In this document: positions 28,449-34,397 of the stretch, one piece after another | How the letters are laid out: each line of letters begins with the position of its first letter | Position numbering within the stretch: position 1 is the first letter of the stretch | Assembly (NCBI GenBank): GCA_028870995.1 | Contig: JAGWOI010000023.1 | Location: 1 to 34,397 of the forward strand | From: Candidatus Omnitrophota bacterium | Lineage (GTDB): Bacteria > Omnitrophota > Gorgyraeia > Zapsychrales > Fredricksoniimonadaceae | DNA length: 34,397 nucleotides | Reading direction: 5' to 3' | The notes under the pieces: generated by a model | What the model was told of the DNA's origin: nothing | Seen by the model: only the letters and a program-made list of their open reading frames with translations | Databases searched by the model: none | Position numbers and translations under genes: made by a program

Positions 28449-28455
28449 CCTCCTT
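28449..28455 (-). promoter_or_regulatory. Ribosome binding site of the small secreted protein
   Basis: On the minus strand this reads AAGGAGG, 6 nt before the ATG at 28442. It is the best Shine-Dalgarno match in the window and the main reason to accept this small gene. Confidence 0.75.
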
Positions 28456-28481
28456 GTTTGACATACGCATAATCCACTATA

Positions 28482-28510
28482 AGTATATATTGTAATTGAA
28501 AAGAAAACAA
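28482..28510 (-). promoter_or_regulatory. Possible promoter of the small secreted protein
   Basis: On the minus strand TTGTTT (28510-28505), a 17-nt spacer and TATACT (28487-28482) precede the small gene, giving a leader of about 30 nt. The -35 box is poor and the -10 box good. The gene may also be read from the pilin genes upstream. Confidence 0.35.
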
Positions 28511-28539
28511 ATCCGCCGGCCAGTCGCTTATTATCAGCG

Positions 28540-28923
28540 TTAACCCGGAGACACGATGGGGCCGTTTGTTATTTCAAGAATAAAGTGAGAGTCTGCGTTG
28601 CTCCAGGCATAGCATTGGAAGGCAGGCGCAGGGAAACCCGCATAACATGCATAAGTAAAATATGGATCCTGGAGATTCAAAACAAGGCTACTGTTGATGT
28701 TGGTTAAATTATTGCACGCAGGAGAAGTAAAATAGGTGCAATAAGAACCGTGGTTGAGGTAGTAAGTTTTTTCCGCGTTATAAACGGCGTACAGATTGTT
28801 TTGGGCGTTCATGGCCTGTCCTTGCTTAATGTAGGTTGTAAAATTGGGAATGGCTACGACGGCCAGGATGGTCATGATGACCAGGACAACGATGATTTCT
28901 ATTAAGGTAAAACCTTTTCGCAT
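28540..28923 (-). CDS. Prepilin-like protein (type IV pilin / type II pseudopilin)
   Basis: A 127-residue protein with a class III signal: MRKG, cleavage, then FTLIE with Glu at +5, and a single hydrophobic helix (IIVVLVIMTILAVVAIPNF). After processing by a prepilin peptidase it would insert in the membrane and assemble into a pilus or pseudopilus. The globular part has a Cys pair near YCTYFTSPACN and another near YACYAGF and FQCYAW. It is clearly a tandem duplicate of the gene at 28968 (shared YNA-K-YYL-G-YC and LQD-YFTY-C). A ribosome binding site GGGAGG lies 7 nt before the ATG. It is shorter than its twin and lacks the NPRCEPAGSPYCPN tail. Confidence 0.88.
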   Translation of the reverse strand: MRKGFTLIEIIVVLVIMTILAVVAIPNFTTYIKQGQAMNAQNNLYAVYNAEKTYYLNHGSYCTYFTSPACNNLTNINSSLVLNLQDPYFTYACYAGFPAPAFQCYAWSNADSHFILEITNGPIVSPG

Positions 28924-28967
28924 GCTTTTTCCTCCCGTTTAAGATATAACACTATTATCAATGGAAA

Positions 28968-29498
28968 TCAATTGGGGCAATAAGGGCTGCCGGCAGGTTC
29001 ACAGCGCGGGTTTAGTGTTCCGCTGCCTCCCGAAAATACGATAGGGTAGCTGAAATCGATGCCTTCCTTAACGTTTCCACGGTGGTTTCCATAGCTTACC
29101 GTAAACGAGGAACTTGCATAACACCTGAACCCGCGGGTCAGACTCATGTCCCATGGGGAATACCACCATCCTATAACATCCGAGCATTGGTAGGTAAAGT
29201 AACTGTCCTGGATGTTTAACGACAGGTTGGTATTGATGCTTGCTAAACTGGTGCATTTGCCGGTGCTGGAGCCGGCATTATCGCAATAATAGCCGTTCTT
29301 AAGGTAATAATCCTTTTGTGCATTATAAATCGCAATTAAATTATTTTGGGCCGCATTGGCAGCGCCTTGGTCCAGGAAGTTAGTATAATTAGGAATGGCT
29401 ACGGCGGTCAGGATGGTGATGATGACCAGCACCACGATGATTTCCAGCAGGGTAAAGCCTTTTCGGAAAAGCGTGCCCCCAGGCTCCATTTTAGGCAT
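28968..29498 (-). CDS. Prepilin-like protein (type IV pilin / type II pseudopilin)
   Basis: A 176-residue protein (from ATG 29498) with leader MPKMEPGGTLFRKG, cleavage, then FTLLE, and a membrane helix through AVAIPNY. The globular part contains YNAQKDYYLKNGYYC, LNIQDSYFTYQC and a Cys-bearing tail. It pairs with the next minus-strand gene 44 nt downstream and is probably cotranscribed. The frame extends to ATG 29522, and ATG 29489 is also possible; none has a good ribosome binding site. A TATAAT placed just upstream of 29498 would leave almost no leader. It may be a major or minor pilin or a secretion pseudopilin; no assembly ATPase or platform gene is nearby. Confidence 0.87.
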   Translation of the reverse strand: MPKMEPGGTLFRKGFTLLEIIVVLVIITILTAVAIPNYTNFLDQGAANAAQNNLIAIYNAQKDYYLKNGYYCDNAGSSTGKCTSLASINTNLSLNIQDSYFTYQCSDVIGWWYSPWDMSLTRGFRCYASSSFTVSYGNHRGNVKEGIDFSYPIVFSGGSGTLNPRCEPAGSPYCPN

Positions 29499-29504
29499 AA
29501 TATC

Positions 29505-29510
29505 ATTATA
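29505..29510 (-). promoter_or_regulatory. Possible -10 box of the pilin genes
   Basis: On the minus strand this reads TATAAT, with 6 nt between it and the ATG at 29498. No good -35 box lies 15-19 nt upstream. If used, transcription would start at or next to the ATG, giving a leaderless or nearly leaderless mRNA. Confidence 0.35.
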
Positions 29511-29600
29511 AATTGAAATCAAAGACTAGGGGTATTTTTGTTGGTAGATTAATGGCAGGGACTGTGGTAAATTAAGAAAGGAAATTCATGAGGAACATTT

Positions 29601-29978
29601 ATGATCGATAGATTTTTTACTCCCAGCCAAGCCAATCAAACCCTGCCCCTTGTTAAAGGAATCGTGGAGGACATCATTGCCAAAGCCGGTCAGGCCCGAC
29701 GTTTAATGACTCAAGGGGAGATAACGCCGGAGCATGAAGACCGCCTAAAAGCCCTGGATCAGGACATCAAGGGCTTAATGAAACGCCTGGAAGAGATCGG
29801 GTGTTATTATAAAGATTGGAATTTTGAGATCGGCCTGGTGGACTTTCCTGCCATCATCCACGGCCAGGAAGCGCTGTTATGCTGGCGTTCGGATGAGCCC
29901 GAGGTGGCGTGGTTTCATGGCCTTCAAGATGGTTATGCCGGACGGCACCCCATCACCAAGGAGTTGATCTTTTCTTAA
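29601..29978 (+). CDS. DUF2203 domain protein
   Basis: A 125-residue cytoplasmic protein matching the DUF2203 pattern: N-terminal FFTPSQANQTLPLVKGIVED, a helical middle part, then GCYYKDWNFEIGLVDFPAII and the C-terminal LCWRSDEPEVAWFHGLQDGYAGRHPI. The function of the family is not known to me. It is the first + strand gene after the pilin block; the 100-nt gap between holds a weak TAAATT -10-like box and a GAGGAA site 6 nt before the ATG. Translation ends 41 nt before the next gene. Confidence 0.85.
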   Translation: MIDRFFTPSQANQTLPLVKGIVEDIIAKAGQARRLMTQGEITPEHEDRLKALDQDIKGLMKRLEEIGCYYKDWNFEIGLVDFPAIIHGQEALLCWRSDEPEVAWFHGLQDGYAGRHPITKELIFS

Positions 29979-29985
29979 AAGTAGA

Positions 29986-30013
29986 TTGACCTTTTAAGGG
30001 CCTCCTTTAGAAT
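29986..30013 (+). promoter_or_regulatory. Promoter of the barrel-like protein, very close to its ATG
   Basis: TTGACC (29986-29991), 16 nt, TAGAAT (30008-30013), each matching consensus at five of six positions. The ATG at 30020 is 7 nt after the -10 box, which is where transcription normally begins, and no Shine-Dalgarno is present. The mRNA may be leaderless. Confidence 0.6.
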
Positions 30014-30019
30014 AGAAAT

Positions 30020-31054
30020 ATGACTTTTCTTGTCCTGATCCTGTCTTTTTTAATGGGCGGCGGCAGCCTTGCCCTGGCTGCGGGGGCCCGTGACCAGGTT
30101 CTCAATGCCCAGCTGAATGCCGTTGAAGCCCAGCGTGTTTCCACGGAGGCAGCCGATCAAGTCAACCATGTCCAAGCGCCGCCGGTCCAGCCTGCTAATG
30201 AAACCATCGAACCGCCTCTTAGGCCGGTAGGGACAAACGCTCCCTCGCATTGGGTGCATGATATTTTCTTTTCCAATAGGCAGCCTCTCAATCCCCGCCG
30301 TGTCCACACCCTGGAGATCGGCTCGGGGCCGTATTATTATCTCTATAGGGAGCCCAGCGCAGGTGTCAAAAATACGGGAGTGATGACGCAGTATACGGTC
30401 AATTACACCTATCGCCCGCCGGACGGTAACATACTCAATAATGCCATCTTCAATATGTACAGGCTCGATAACCGTTTCGCTTTTGGCACCCTTTCCTATA
30501 AAGGATCGGGAACGGACCGGAATGATAATTACAACTATGAAGTGAGAGTCCTTTTGGGCAAGGATTATTTGATGGCCGGGCGTTCGCTCTTGACGCCCTA
30601 TCTTGGTTTCGGCTACCGTTATTTGTTGGATAAGGGCGACGGCATCATCACCTCCAGCGGCAATTACGGTTATGACCGGCATTCCAATTATTATTACCTT
30701 CCCATCGGTTTCACCGCTTCCATCCCTTACAAGGCCTGGACCACGGACATTAACCTGGAATATGATGTTTTCATCAACGGCCTTCAGGTCAGCGATCTAA
30801 GCGACGGGAACCGGTTTGGGTTTAATAACCCCAATATCCATAACGGCCAGCATAGCGGCTATGGCATCCGCGGTTCCTTCAAACTGCTCTATGATACGCC
30901 CACCCTTGGCTTTTATATCGAGCCCTACGTCCGCTTCTGGAGCATCGAACAGTCCCACGCCGTGTCCGCCGTCGTCGACGGCTCCCTCGGCAATTTCGTT
31001 GAGCCTGCCAATACCACTCTTGAAAGCGGCCTGGAACTGGGCCTGCAGTTTTAA
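30020..31054 (+). CDS. Putative outer-membrane beta-barrel protein
   Basis: A 344-residue exported protein. A signal peptide (about 1-21, ending LALAAG) is followed by a helical, Gln/Ala-rich stretch (about 22-55) and a Pro-rich linker. From about 95 to the end, alternating aromatic/polar strands (YYYLYREPSAG, YTVNYTYRP, GFGYRYLL, YYYLPIGFTAS, FYIEPYVRFWS) suggest a barrel. The last residue is Phe after ELGLQF, as in the C-terminal signal recognised by the BAM machinery. No specific family is recognised; porin or surface protein is inferred. The 136 nt after it hold repeats upstream of the signalling genes. Confidence 0.72.
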   Translation: MTFLVLILSFLMGGGSLALAAGARDQVLNAQLNAVEAQRVSTEAADQVNHVQAPPVQPANETIEPPLRPVGTNAPSHWVHDIFFSNRQPLNPRRVHTLEIGSGPYYYLYREPSAGVKNTGVMTQYTVNYTYRPPDGNILNNAIFNMYRLDNRFAFGTLSYKGSGTDRNDNYNYEVRVLLGKDYLMAGRSLLTPYLGFGYRYLLDKGDGIITSSGNYGYDRHSNYYYLPIGFTASIPYKAWTTDINLEYDVFINGLQVSDLSDGNRFGFNNPNIHNGQHSGYGIRGSFKLLYDTPTLGFYIEPYVRFWSIEQSHAVSAVVDGSLGNFVEPANTTLESGLELGLQF

Positions 31055-31118
31055 CCGTCCTGCTTTTCCCCTCTTAGGATAATTTGCTTTTAGCCCTCCC
31101 ATCGTATATCCTCTAATC

Positions 31119-31169
31119 AGGAACAAATGGAACAGGGGAGATAGATAGAACATTAGGAACAAAGCGAAC
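31119..31169. repeat. Imperfect direct repeats, possible operator
   Basis: AGGAACAAATGGAAC (31119-31133) and AGGAACAAAGCGAAC (31155-31169) agree at 13 of 15 positions, with starts 36 bp apart. They lie 22-72 nt before the ATG of the HTH-receiver regulator, downstream of a weak promoter-like TTGCTT/TATATC pair. They could be binding sites for that regulator. Confidence 0.5.
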
Positions 31170-31190
31170 CTAAGAAAAGAGAAAGGCCCT

Positions 31191-31784
31191 ATGAAACCCT
31201 TAGAAAATGCCAAATTGCCGCTGACCACCGGACAGATCGCCCGGTACTGCCATGTCACCCATCGCGGGGTGCTTAAGTGGGTCGAATCCGGAAAATTGAA
31301 AGCCTACCGTACGCCGGGCAAGCACAGCCGTGTGAACGAGGAGGACTTTTTAAAATTCCTTAAGACCTACGGCATGCCTGTGCCCGAGGAGTTCCAGGCT
31401 TCCACTAAAAAGAGGATTTTAATCGTTGACGACGACCGTGGTATGGTTCATTCCCTGCGGCGGGCCCTGATGATGGATAATAAATACCTCATCGAGGTGG
31501 CCTATGACGGGTTTCAGGCCGGCCGCAGATTTTCAGACTTCAAACCGGATTTCATCATCCTGGATATCTGCATGCCGGGACTGGACGGCTACCAGGTCTG
31601 CGAGTATATCCGTCATAGCGATGGAGGTGCTAAGGTCAAGATCCTGGTGATCACGGCCATGGGCGAGGGGCAGGAGATCAAAAAGATCATGGACCTGGGC
31701 GCGGACGACTTTTTGCGCAAGCCGTTTAACAATGAGGTGTTGAGGCAGAAGATCAAGGACATGCTGGGAGAGAAGAATCCATGA
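31191..31784 (+). CDS. Response regulator with N-terminal HTH and C-terminal receiver
   Basis: A 197-residue two-domain protein. Residues about 10-60 form a MerR/excisionase-like winged helix-turn-helix (LTTGQIARYCHVTHRGVLKW, then GKLKAYRTPGKHSRVNEEDF). Residues about 75-195 form a receiver with acidic pocket Asp80-82, phospho-acceptor Asp125 (ILDICMPG), Thr155 and Lys177 (RKPF). The order is the reverse of usual response regulators, which carry the receiver first. An AGAAAAGAGAAAGG stretch precedes the ATG. The stop overlaps the kinase start by 4 nt, so that kinase is the likely partner. It probably binds DNA; the repeats upstream are a candidate site. Confidence 0.88.
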   Translation: MKPLENAKLPLTTGQIARYCHVTHRGVLKWVESGKLKAYRTPGKHSRVNEEDFLKFLKTYGMPVPEEFQASTKKRILIVDDDRGMVHSLRRALMMDNKYLIEVAYDGFQAGRRFSDFKPDFIILDICMPGLDGYQVCEYIRHSDGGAKVKILVITAMGEGQEIKKIMDLGADDFLRKPFNNEVLRQKIKDMLGEKNP

Positions 31785-32812
31785 AAATCGCCGGCCTTTC
31801 ATTTTTGTCTTGCTGGTTCGCCGCCTTCCATCAACGGCACCTCCAGGGATCTTTGACAGAGGAAAACCGCCATCTTTGCGAGAAAATCGAAGGCTTGGAA
31901 CAACTCAACAAGGCCCTGGACCATAAAATCCATGAACGCACCAGGAACCTGGTGAATCTTCAGACCCAATTGCTGCAGGCCGAGAAATTCGCGGCCATAG
32001 GCCAGCTGGCGGCGGGTATCGCCCATGAGATCAACAATCCCGTCGGCTTCATCAACAGTAATTTACAGACTCTCCAGCAATATGTGGCCCATTATACCCG
32101 TTTATTGGGGATCCTCAACCGGCTGGAAAAAGCCCTCAAGGACAAGGACCAGCAGCGGGTGGCCGAGGTGGTGGATTCATGGGGCAAGATCCGCCGGGAA
32201 ACGAATTTCGCCTTTATAGGGACCGATATCGGCAATCTGCTCAAGGAATCCATGGAAGGGACGGCCAAGATAGGCAAGATTGTCGCTGATCTGCGGACCC
32301 TGGCCAGCCGTGACCGGGGCAGGATAGCGTCGGTCAATCTTGAAATGCTCTTGGAAAGCACCTTGAATATCGCCCATAACGAAATCAAATATAAGGCGCA
32401 GGTGGCCAAGGAATACGGCTCCCTGCCGATGATCGTTTGCAATCCCCAGAAAATAGGCCAGGTGTTCATCCACCTGTTAGTGAATGCCGCCCAGGCGATC
32501 GAAGGCAAGGGCACCATCACCGTCAAAACCTATTTCGACGGGGAATACGCCTGCGTGGAGATAAGCGATACCGGCTGCGGGATAGCCCCTGAGCATGCCA
32601 CCAGGATCTTTGACCCGCTGTTTACCACCAAGCCGCCGGGCACCGGCACGGGTTTGGGCTTAAGCTTAAGCTTTGACATTGTCCGTAAACATGGTGGGAC
32701 CATCACCTTTAATTCCAGGTTGGGTCAGGGAACCACCTTCACCGTCAAGTTGCCGCCGGCGTTGCCGGAGGTTGTCCCATCGGACCAGTGGAGAGATTAT
32801 GAAAGAGATTAA
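31781..32812 (+). CDS. Histidine kinase
   Basis: A 343-residue kinase. A short hydrophobic start (about 4-16) may anchor it weakly; a coiled coil (about 25-70) follows. The HisKA region has GQLAAGIAHEINNPVGFI with phospho-acceptor His82. The ATPase domain shows the N box (HLLVNAAQAIEG), G1 (DTGCGIAP), F box (FDPLFTTKPPG) and G2 (GTGLGLSLS). It has no recognised sensor domain, so the input is probably intracellular or comes through the coiled coil. It overlaps both neighbours (4 nt upstream, 14 nt downstream) and probably phosphorylates the receiver proteins beside it. Confidence 0.93.
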   Translation: MKIAGLSFLSCWFAAFHQRHLQGSLTEENRHLCEKIEGLEQLNKALDHKIHERTRNLVNLQTQLLQAEKFAAIGQLAAGIAHEINNPVGFINSNLQTLQQYVAHYTRLLGILNRLEKALKDKDQQRVAEVVDSWGKIRRETNFAFIGTDIGNLLKESMEGTAKIGKIVADLRTLASRDRGRIASVNLEMLLESTLNIAHNEIKYKAQVAKEYGSLPMIVCNPQKIGQVFIHLLVNAAQAIEGKGTITVKTYFDGEYACVEISDTGCGIAPEHATRIFDPLFTTKPPGTGTGLGLSLSFDIVRKHGGTITFNSRLGQGTTFTVKLPPALPEVVPSDQWRDYERD

Positions 32813-33944
32813 CGTCTTATTTTTAGACGATGAACAGAATGTCTTGAATGCCGTCAACCGCATTTTCATGGATGAGCCCTACGGGGTGGCGGTGGCCCGG
32901 AATGCCCAGGAAGCGATGGACATCATGCAACGCGAGAAAATCAAGGTGGTTTTAAGCGACCAGCGGATGCCTGACATTTCAGGCATTGAGTTCCTGCATC
33001 AGATCAAGGTCCAGTACCCTGATGTGGTGCGCATTCTTTTTACGGCCTATGCCGACCTGTTCGCCGCCGAGGCGGCCATCAATATCAGCGAAGTCTACCG
33101 CTTTATCAACAAGCCGTGGCACCCCGAGGAATTGAAGACCGCCGTGGCCACCGCATTGCATTATCATGACATGATCATGGAGAACCGGCGGCTGTTCGAG
33201 GAAATGAAGGTCAAGAACGAAGAGCTGCGCCAGGCCAACAGCCGCCTGCAAGTCCTTTATGACCTTCAAAAGGAGTTCAGCTCGACGCTTTCCCATGAAT
33301 TAAGGACGCCGCTGGCTTCCATCAAGGCTGCCATTGACATTGTTATCGGCGGCAGCGCGGGGGCAACCACACCTGAGCAAAAGGATTTTTTGGGCAGGGC
33401 CAAAGCCAACATCGATAGGCTCAACCGCCTGATCAACAACATCCTTGATCTGGCGCACATGGAGTCAGGCAAGGCCGTTCTGGACAAGAAGTCCGGAGAT
33501 ATGAACAAGGTGATCCGGTCCGTGGCGGAAACGCAGGAATCGGTGGCCCGCAGCAAGGGTCTGTATTTGACCGTGTCCCTGGACCCGCGGCTGCCCCCGC
33601 TGGCCTTTGATCACGATATGATCATCCAGGTGCTGAATAATTTAATCGCCAACGCCATCAAATTCACCGACGCCGGGGGTATCACGGTGTCCAGCCATAC
33701 CGACGAAGGAAGGCACCAGCTGGAAGTGCGCGTGACGGACACGGGCCGCGGCATCGACCAAGAGGATACCTCCAAGCTGTTTGAAAAATTCCAGCAGCTG
33801 GGACAGGCCCATGAACGGCACGCGGGCACGGGGCTGGGGCTGGCCATCTGCAAGGAGATCATCCGTCAACATGGGGGCAAGGTGGGCGTTAAATCCCAAA
33901 AGGGCGAAGGCAGCTGTTTTTATTTCATCCTGCCCGTCTTTTAG
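32799..33944 (+). CDS. Receiver-histidine kinase hybrid
   Basis: A 381-residue protein. The N-terminal receiver (about 4-120) has Asp10/Asp11, phospho-acceptor Asp54 (LSDQRMPD) and Lys105 (NKPWHPEE); this LSDQRMP type also occurs in RpfG-like regulators. A coiled coil (about 128-155) leads to a HisKA domain with SSTLSHELRTPLASI (His166) and a complete ATPase domain (NNLIANAIKF, DTGRGIDQ, GTGLGLAICKEI). ATG 32799 is chosen because it has GGAGAG 3 nt upstream and starts the receiver; the open frame reaches further up only within the kinase gene. It could take a phosphate from the upstream kinase and control its own kinase output. Confidence 0.92.
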   Translation: MKEINVLFLDDEQNVLNAVNRIFMDEPYGVAVARNAQEAMDIMQREKIKVVLSDQRMPDISGIEFLHQIKVQYPDVVRILFTAYADLFAAEAAINISEVYRFINKPWHPEELKTAVATALHYHDMIMENRRLFEEMKVKNEELRQANSRLQVLYDLQKEFSSTLSHELRTPLASIKAAIDIVIGGSAGATTPEQKDFLGRAKANIDRLNRLINNILDLAHMESGKAVLDKKSGDMNKVIRSVAETQESVARSKGLYLTVSLDPRLPPLAFDHDMIIQVLNNLIANAIKFTDAGGITVSSHTDEGRHQLEVRVTDTGRGIDQEDTSKLFEKFQQLGQAHERHAGTGLGLAICKEIIRQHGGKVGVKSQKGEGSCFYFILPVF

Positions 33945-33958
33945 TACAGGAGCTGTCT

Positions 33959-34397
33959 ATGGAAAATAAAAAGATCCTGCTTATCGATGATGAGGTCGAC
34001 CTCACCCAGATGCTGAGCTTTGTGCTCAAGTCCCGCGGCTTTGAGGTGCGCACCGCCGTCGACGGGATGGCGGCCCTGGAATTCGTCCATCAATTTGTTC
34101 CGGATTTAATTGTCCTCGACATCAACATGCCGCGCATGGGAGGCATCGAGTTTTACAGCAAGATCTGCGGTTCGAACGGCAGGCCGCTGTATCCGGTCCT
34201 GGTATTGACGGCCCGCGCCAATATCCAGGGGCTCTTTAAGGACCTGCAGATTGACGGGTTCATGATCAAGCCTTTCGAGATTGAGCAATTGGTCAATGAA
34301 GCTGGCTTGATCATCAAAAAAAAGCGCCAGCAGGCGCCGGTGGAGAAGACAGGGAACAGGCCGCGCAAAATCTGTCTGGTCGATAATGATCCGGGGA
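33959..34397 (+). CDS. Multi-receiver response regulator (3' truncated by window)
   Basis: A partial gene of 146 codons, open to the window end. The first receiver (about 1-125) has Asp10/Asp11, phospho-acceptor Asp54 (VLDINMPRMGG), Thr near 87 (VLTARA) and Lys near 106 (MIKPF). A Lys/Gln/Pro-rich linker (about 118-135) is followed by the first strand of what looks like a second receiver (KICLVDNDPG). A ribosome binding site AGGAG (33948-33952) lies 6 nt before the ATG, 14 nt after the hybrid kinase stop. An effector domain may lie beyond the window. Confidence 0.85.
   Translation, partial: MENKKILLIDDEVDLTQMLSFVLKSRGFEVRTAVDGMAALEFVHQFVPDLIVLDINMPRMGGIEFYSKICGSNGRPLYPVLVLTARANIQGLFKDLQIDGFMIKPFEIEQLVNEAGLIIKKKRQQAPVEKTGNRPRKICLVDNDPG

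Noticed and set aside
30797-31258. A 153-codon minus-strand frame spanning the gap before the signalling genes
   Set aside because: It overlaps two coding regions and shows no family features or ribosome binding site.

Overview
The window is a gene-dense bacterial segment, nearly all on the + strand, with chained 1-17 nt gene overlaps and no non-coding gap above about 140 nt. The organism is probably a Gram-negative-type bacterium of the PVC-related or Omnitrophota/Elusimicrobiota kind. This is an inference from the pgk-tpiA-secG gene order, tandem prepilin-like genes with GFTL(I/L)E cleavage sites, an outer-membrane barrel-like protein, and the mixture of O-antigen-type glycan genes with an opp-type transporter. 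No rRNA, tRNA, CRISPR array or insertion sequence was seen.

Region 1 (1-14553) is one long surface-polysaccharide operon. It begins inside a short-chain dehydrogenase gene. It continues with a dehydroquinate-synthase-like sugar cyclase, a D-2-hydroxyacid dehydrogenase, a hexapeptide acyltransferase, a radical SAM/SPASM-like enzyme, a GT2 glycosyltransferase, an O-antigen ligase/polymerase-like membrane protein, dTDP-glucose 4,6-dehydratase, a GT4 glycosyltransferase, a GT-C-like membrane protein with an apparent frameshift at its 5' end, a WecG/TagA transferase, a polyprenyl glycosylphosphotransferase, gmd and fcl. Together these would start a lipid-linked glycan, make GDP-L-fucose and a dTDP-4-keto sugar, and possibly add an unusual carbocycle-derived building block.

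Region 2 (14554-28227) starts with a consensus sigma70-type promoter (TTGACA, 16 nt, TATAAT). It runs through pgk, tpiA, secG, a full oligopeptide-type ABC importer (binding protein, two permeases, two ATPases), two related membrane proteins placed between and after the transporter genes, glgC and fabV. It links glycolysis, secretion, peptide uptake, glycogen precursor synthesis and fatty-acid synthesis in one transcriptional direction.

Region 3 (28224-29498) is the only minus-strand block: two tandem, clearly paralogous prepilin-like genes and a small secreted protein whose C-terminal tail resembles that of the first pilin.

Region 4 (29601-34397) returns to the + strand. It holds a DUF2203 protein, a barrel-like outer-membrane protein with a promoter placed so close to its ATG that the mRNA may be leaderless, and a four-gene signalling block: an HTH-receiver regulator, a histidine kinase, a receiver-kinase hybrid, and a multi-receiver protein cut by the window end. 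A pair of imperfect direct repeats lies upstream of this block.
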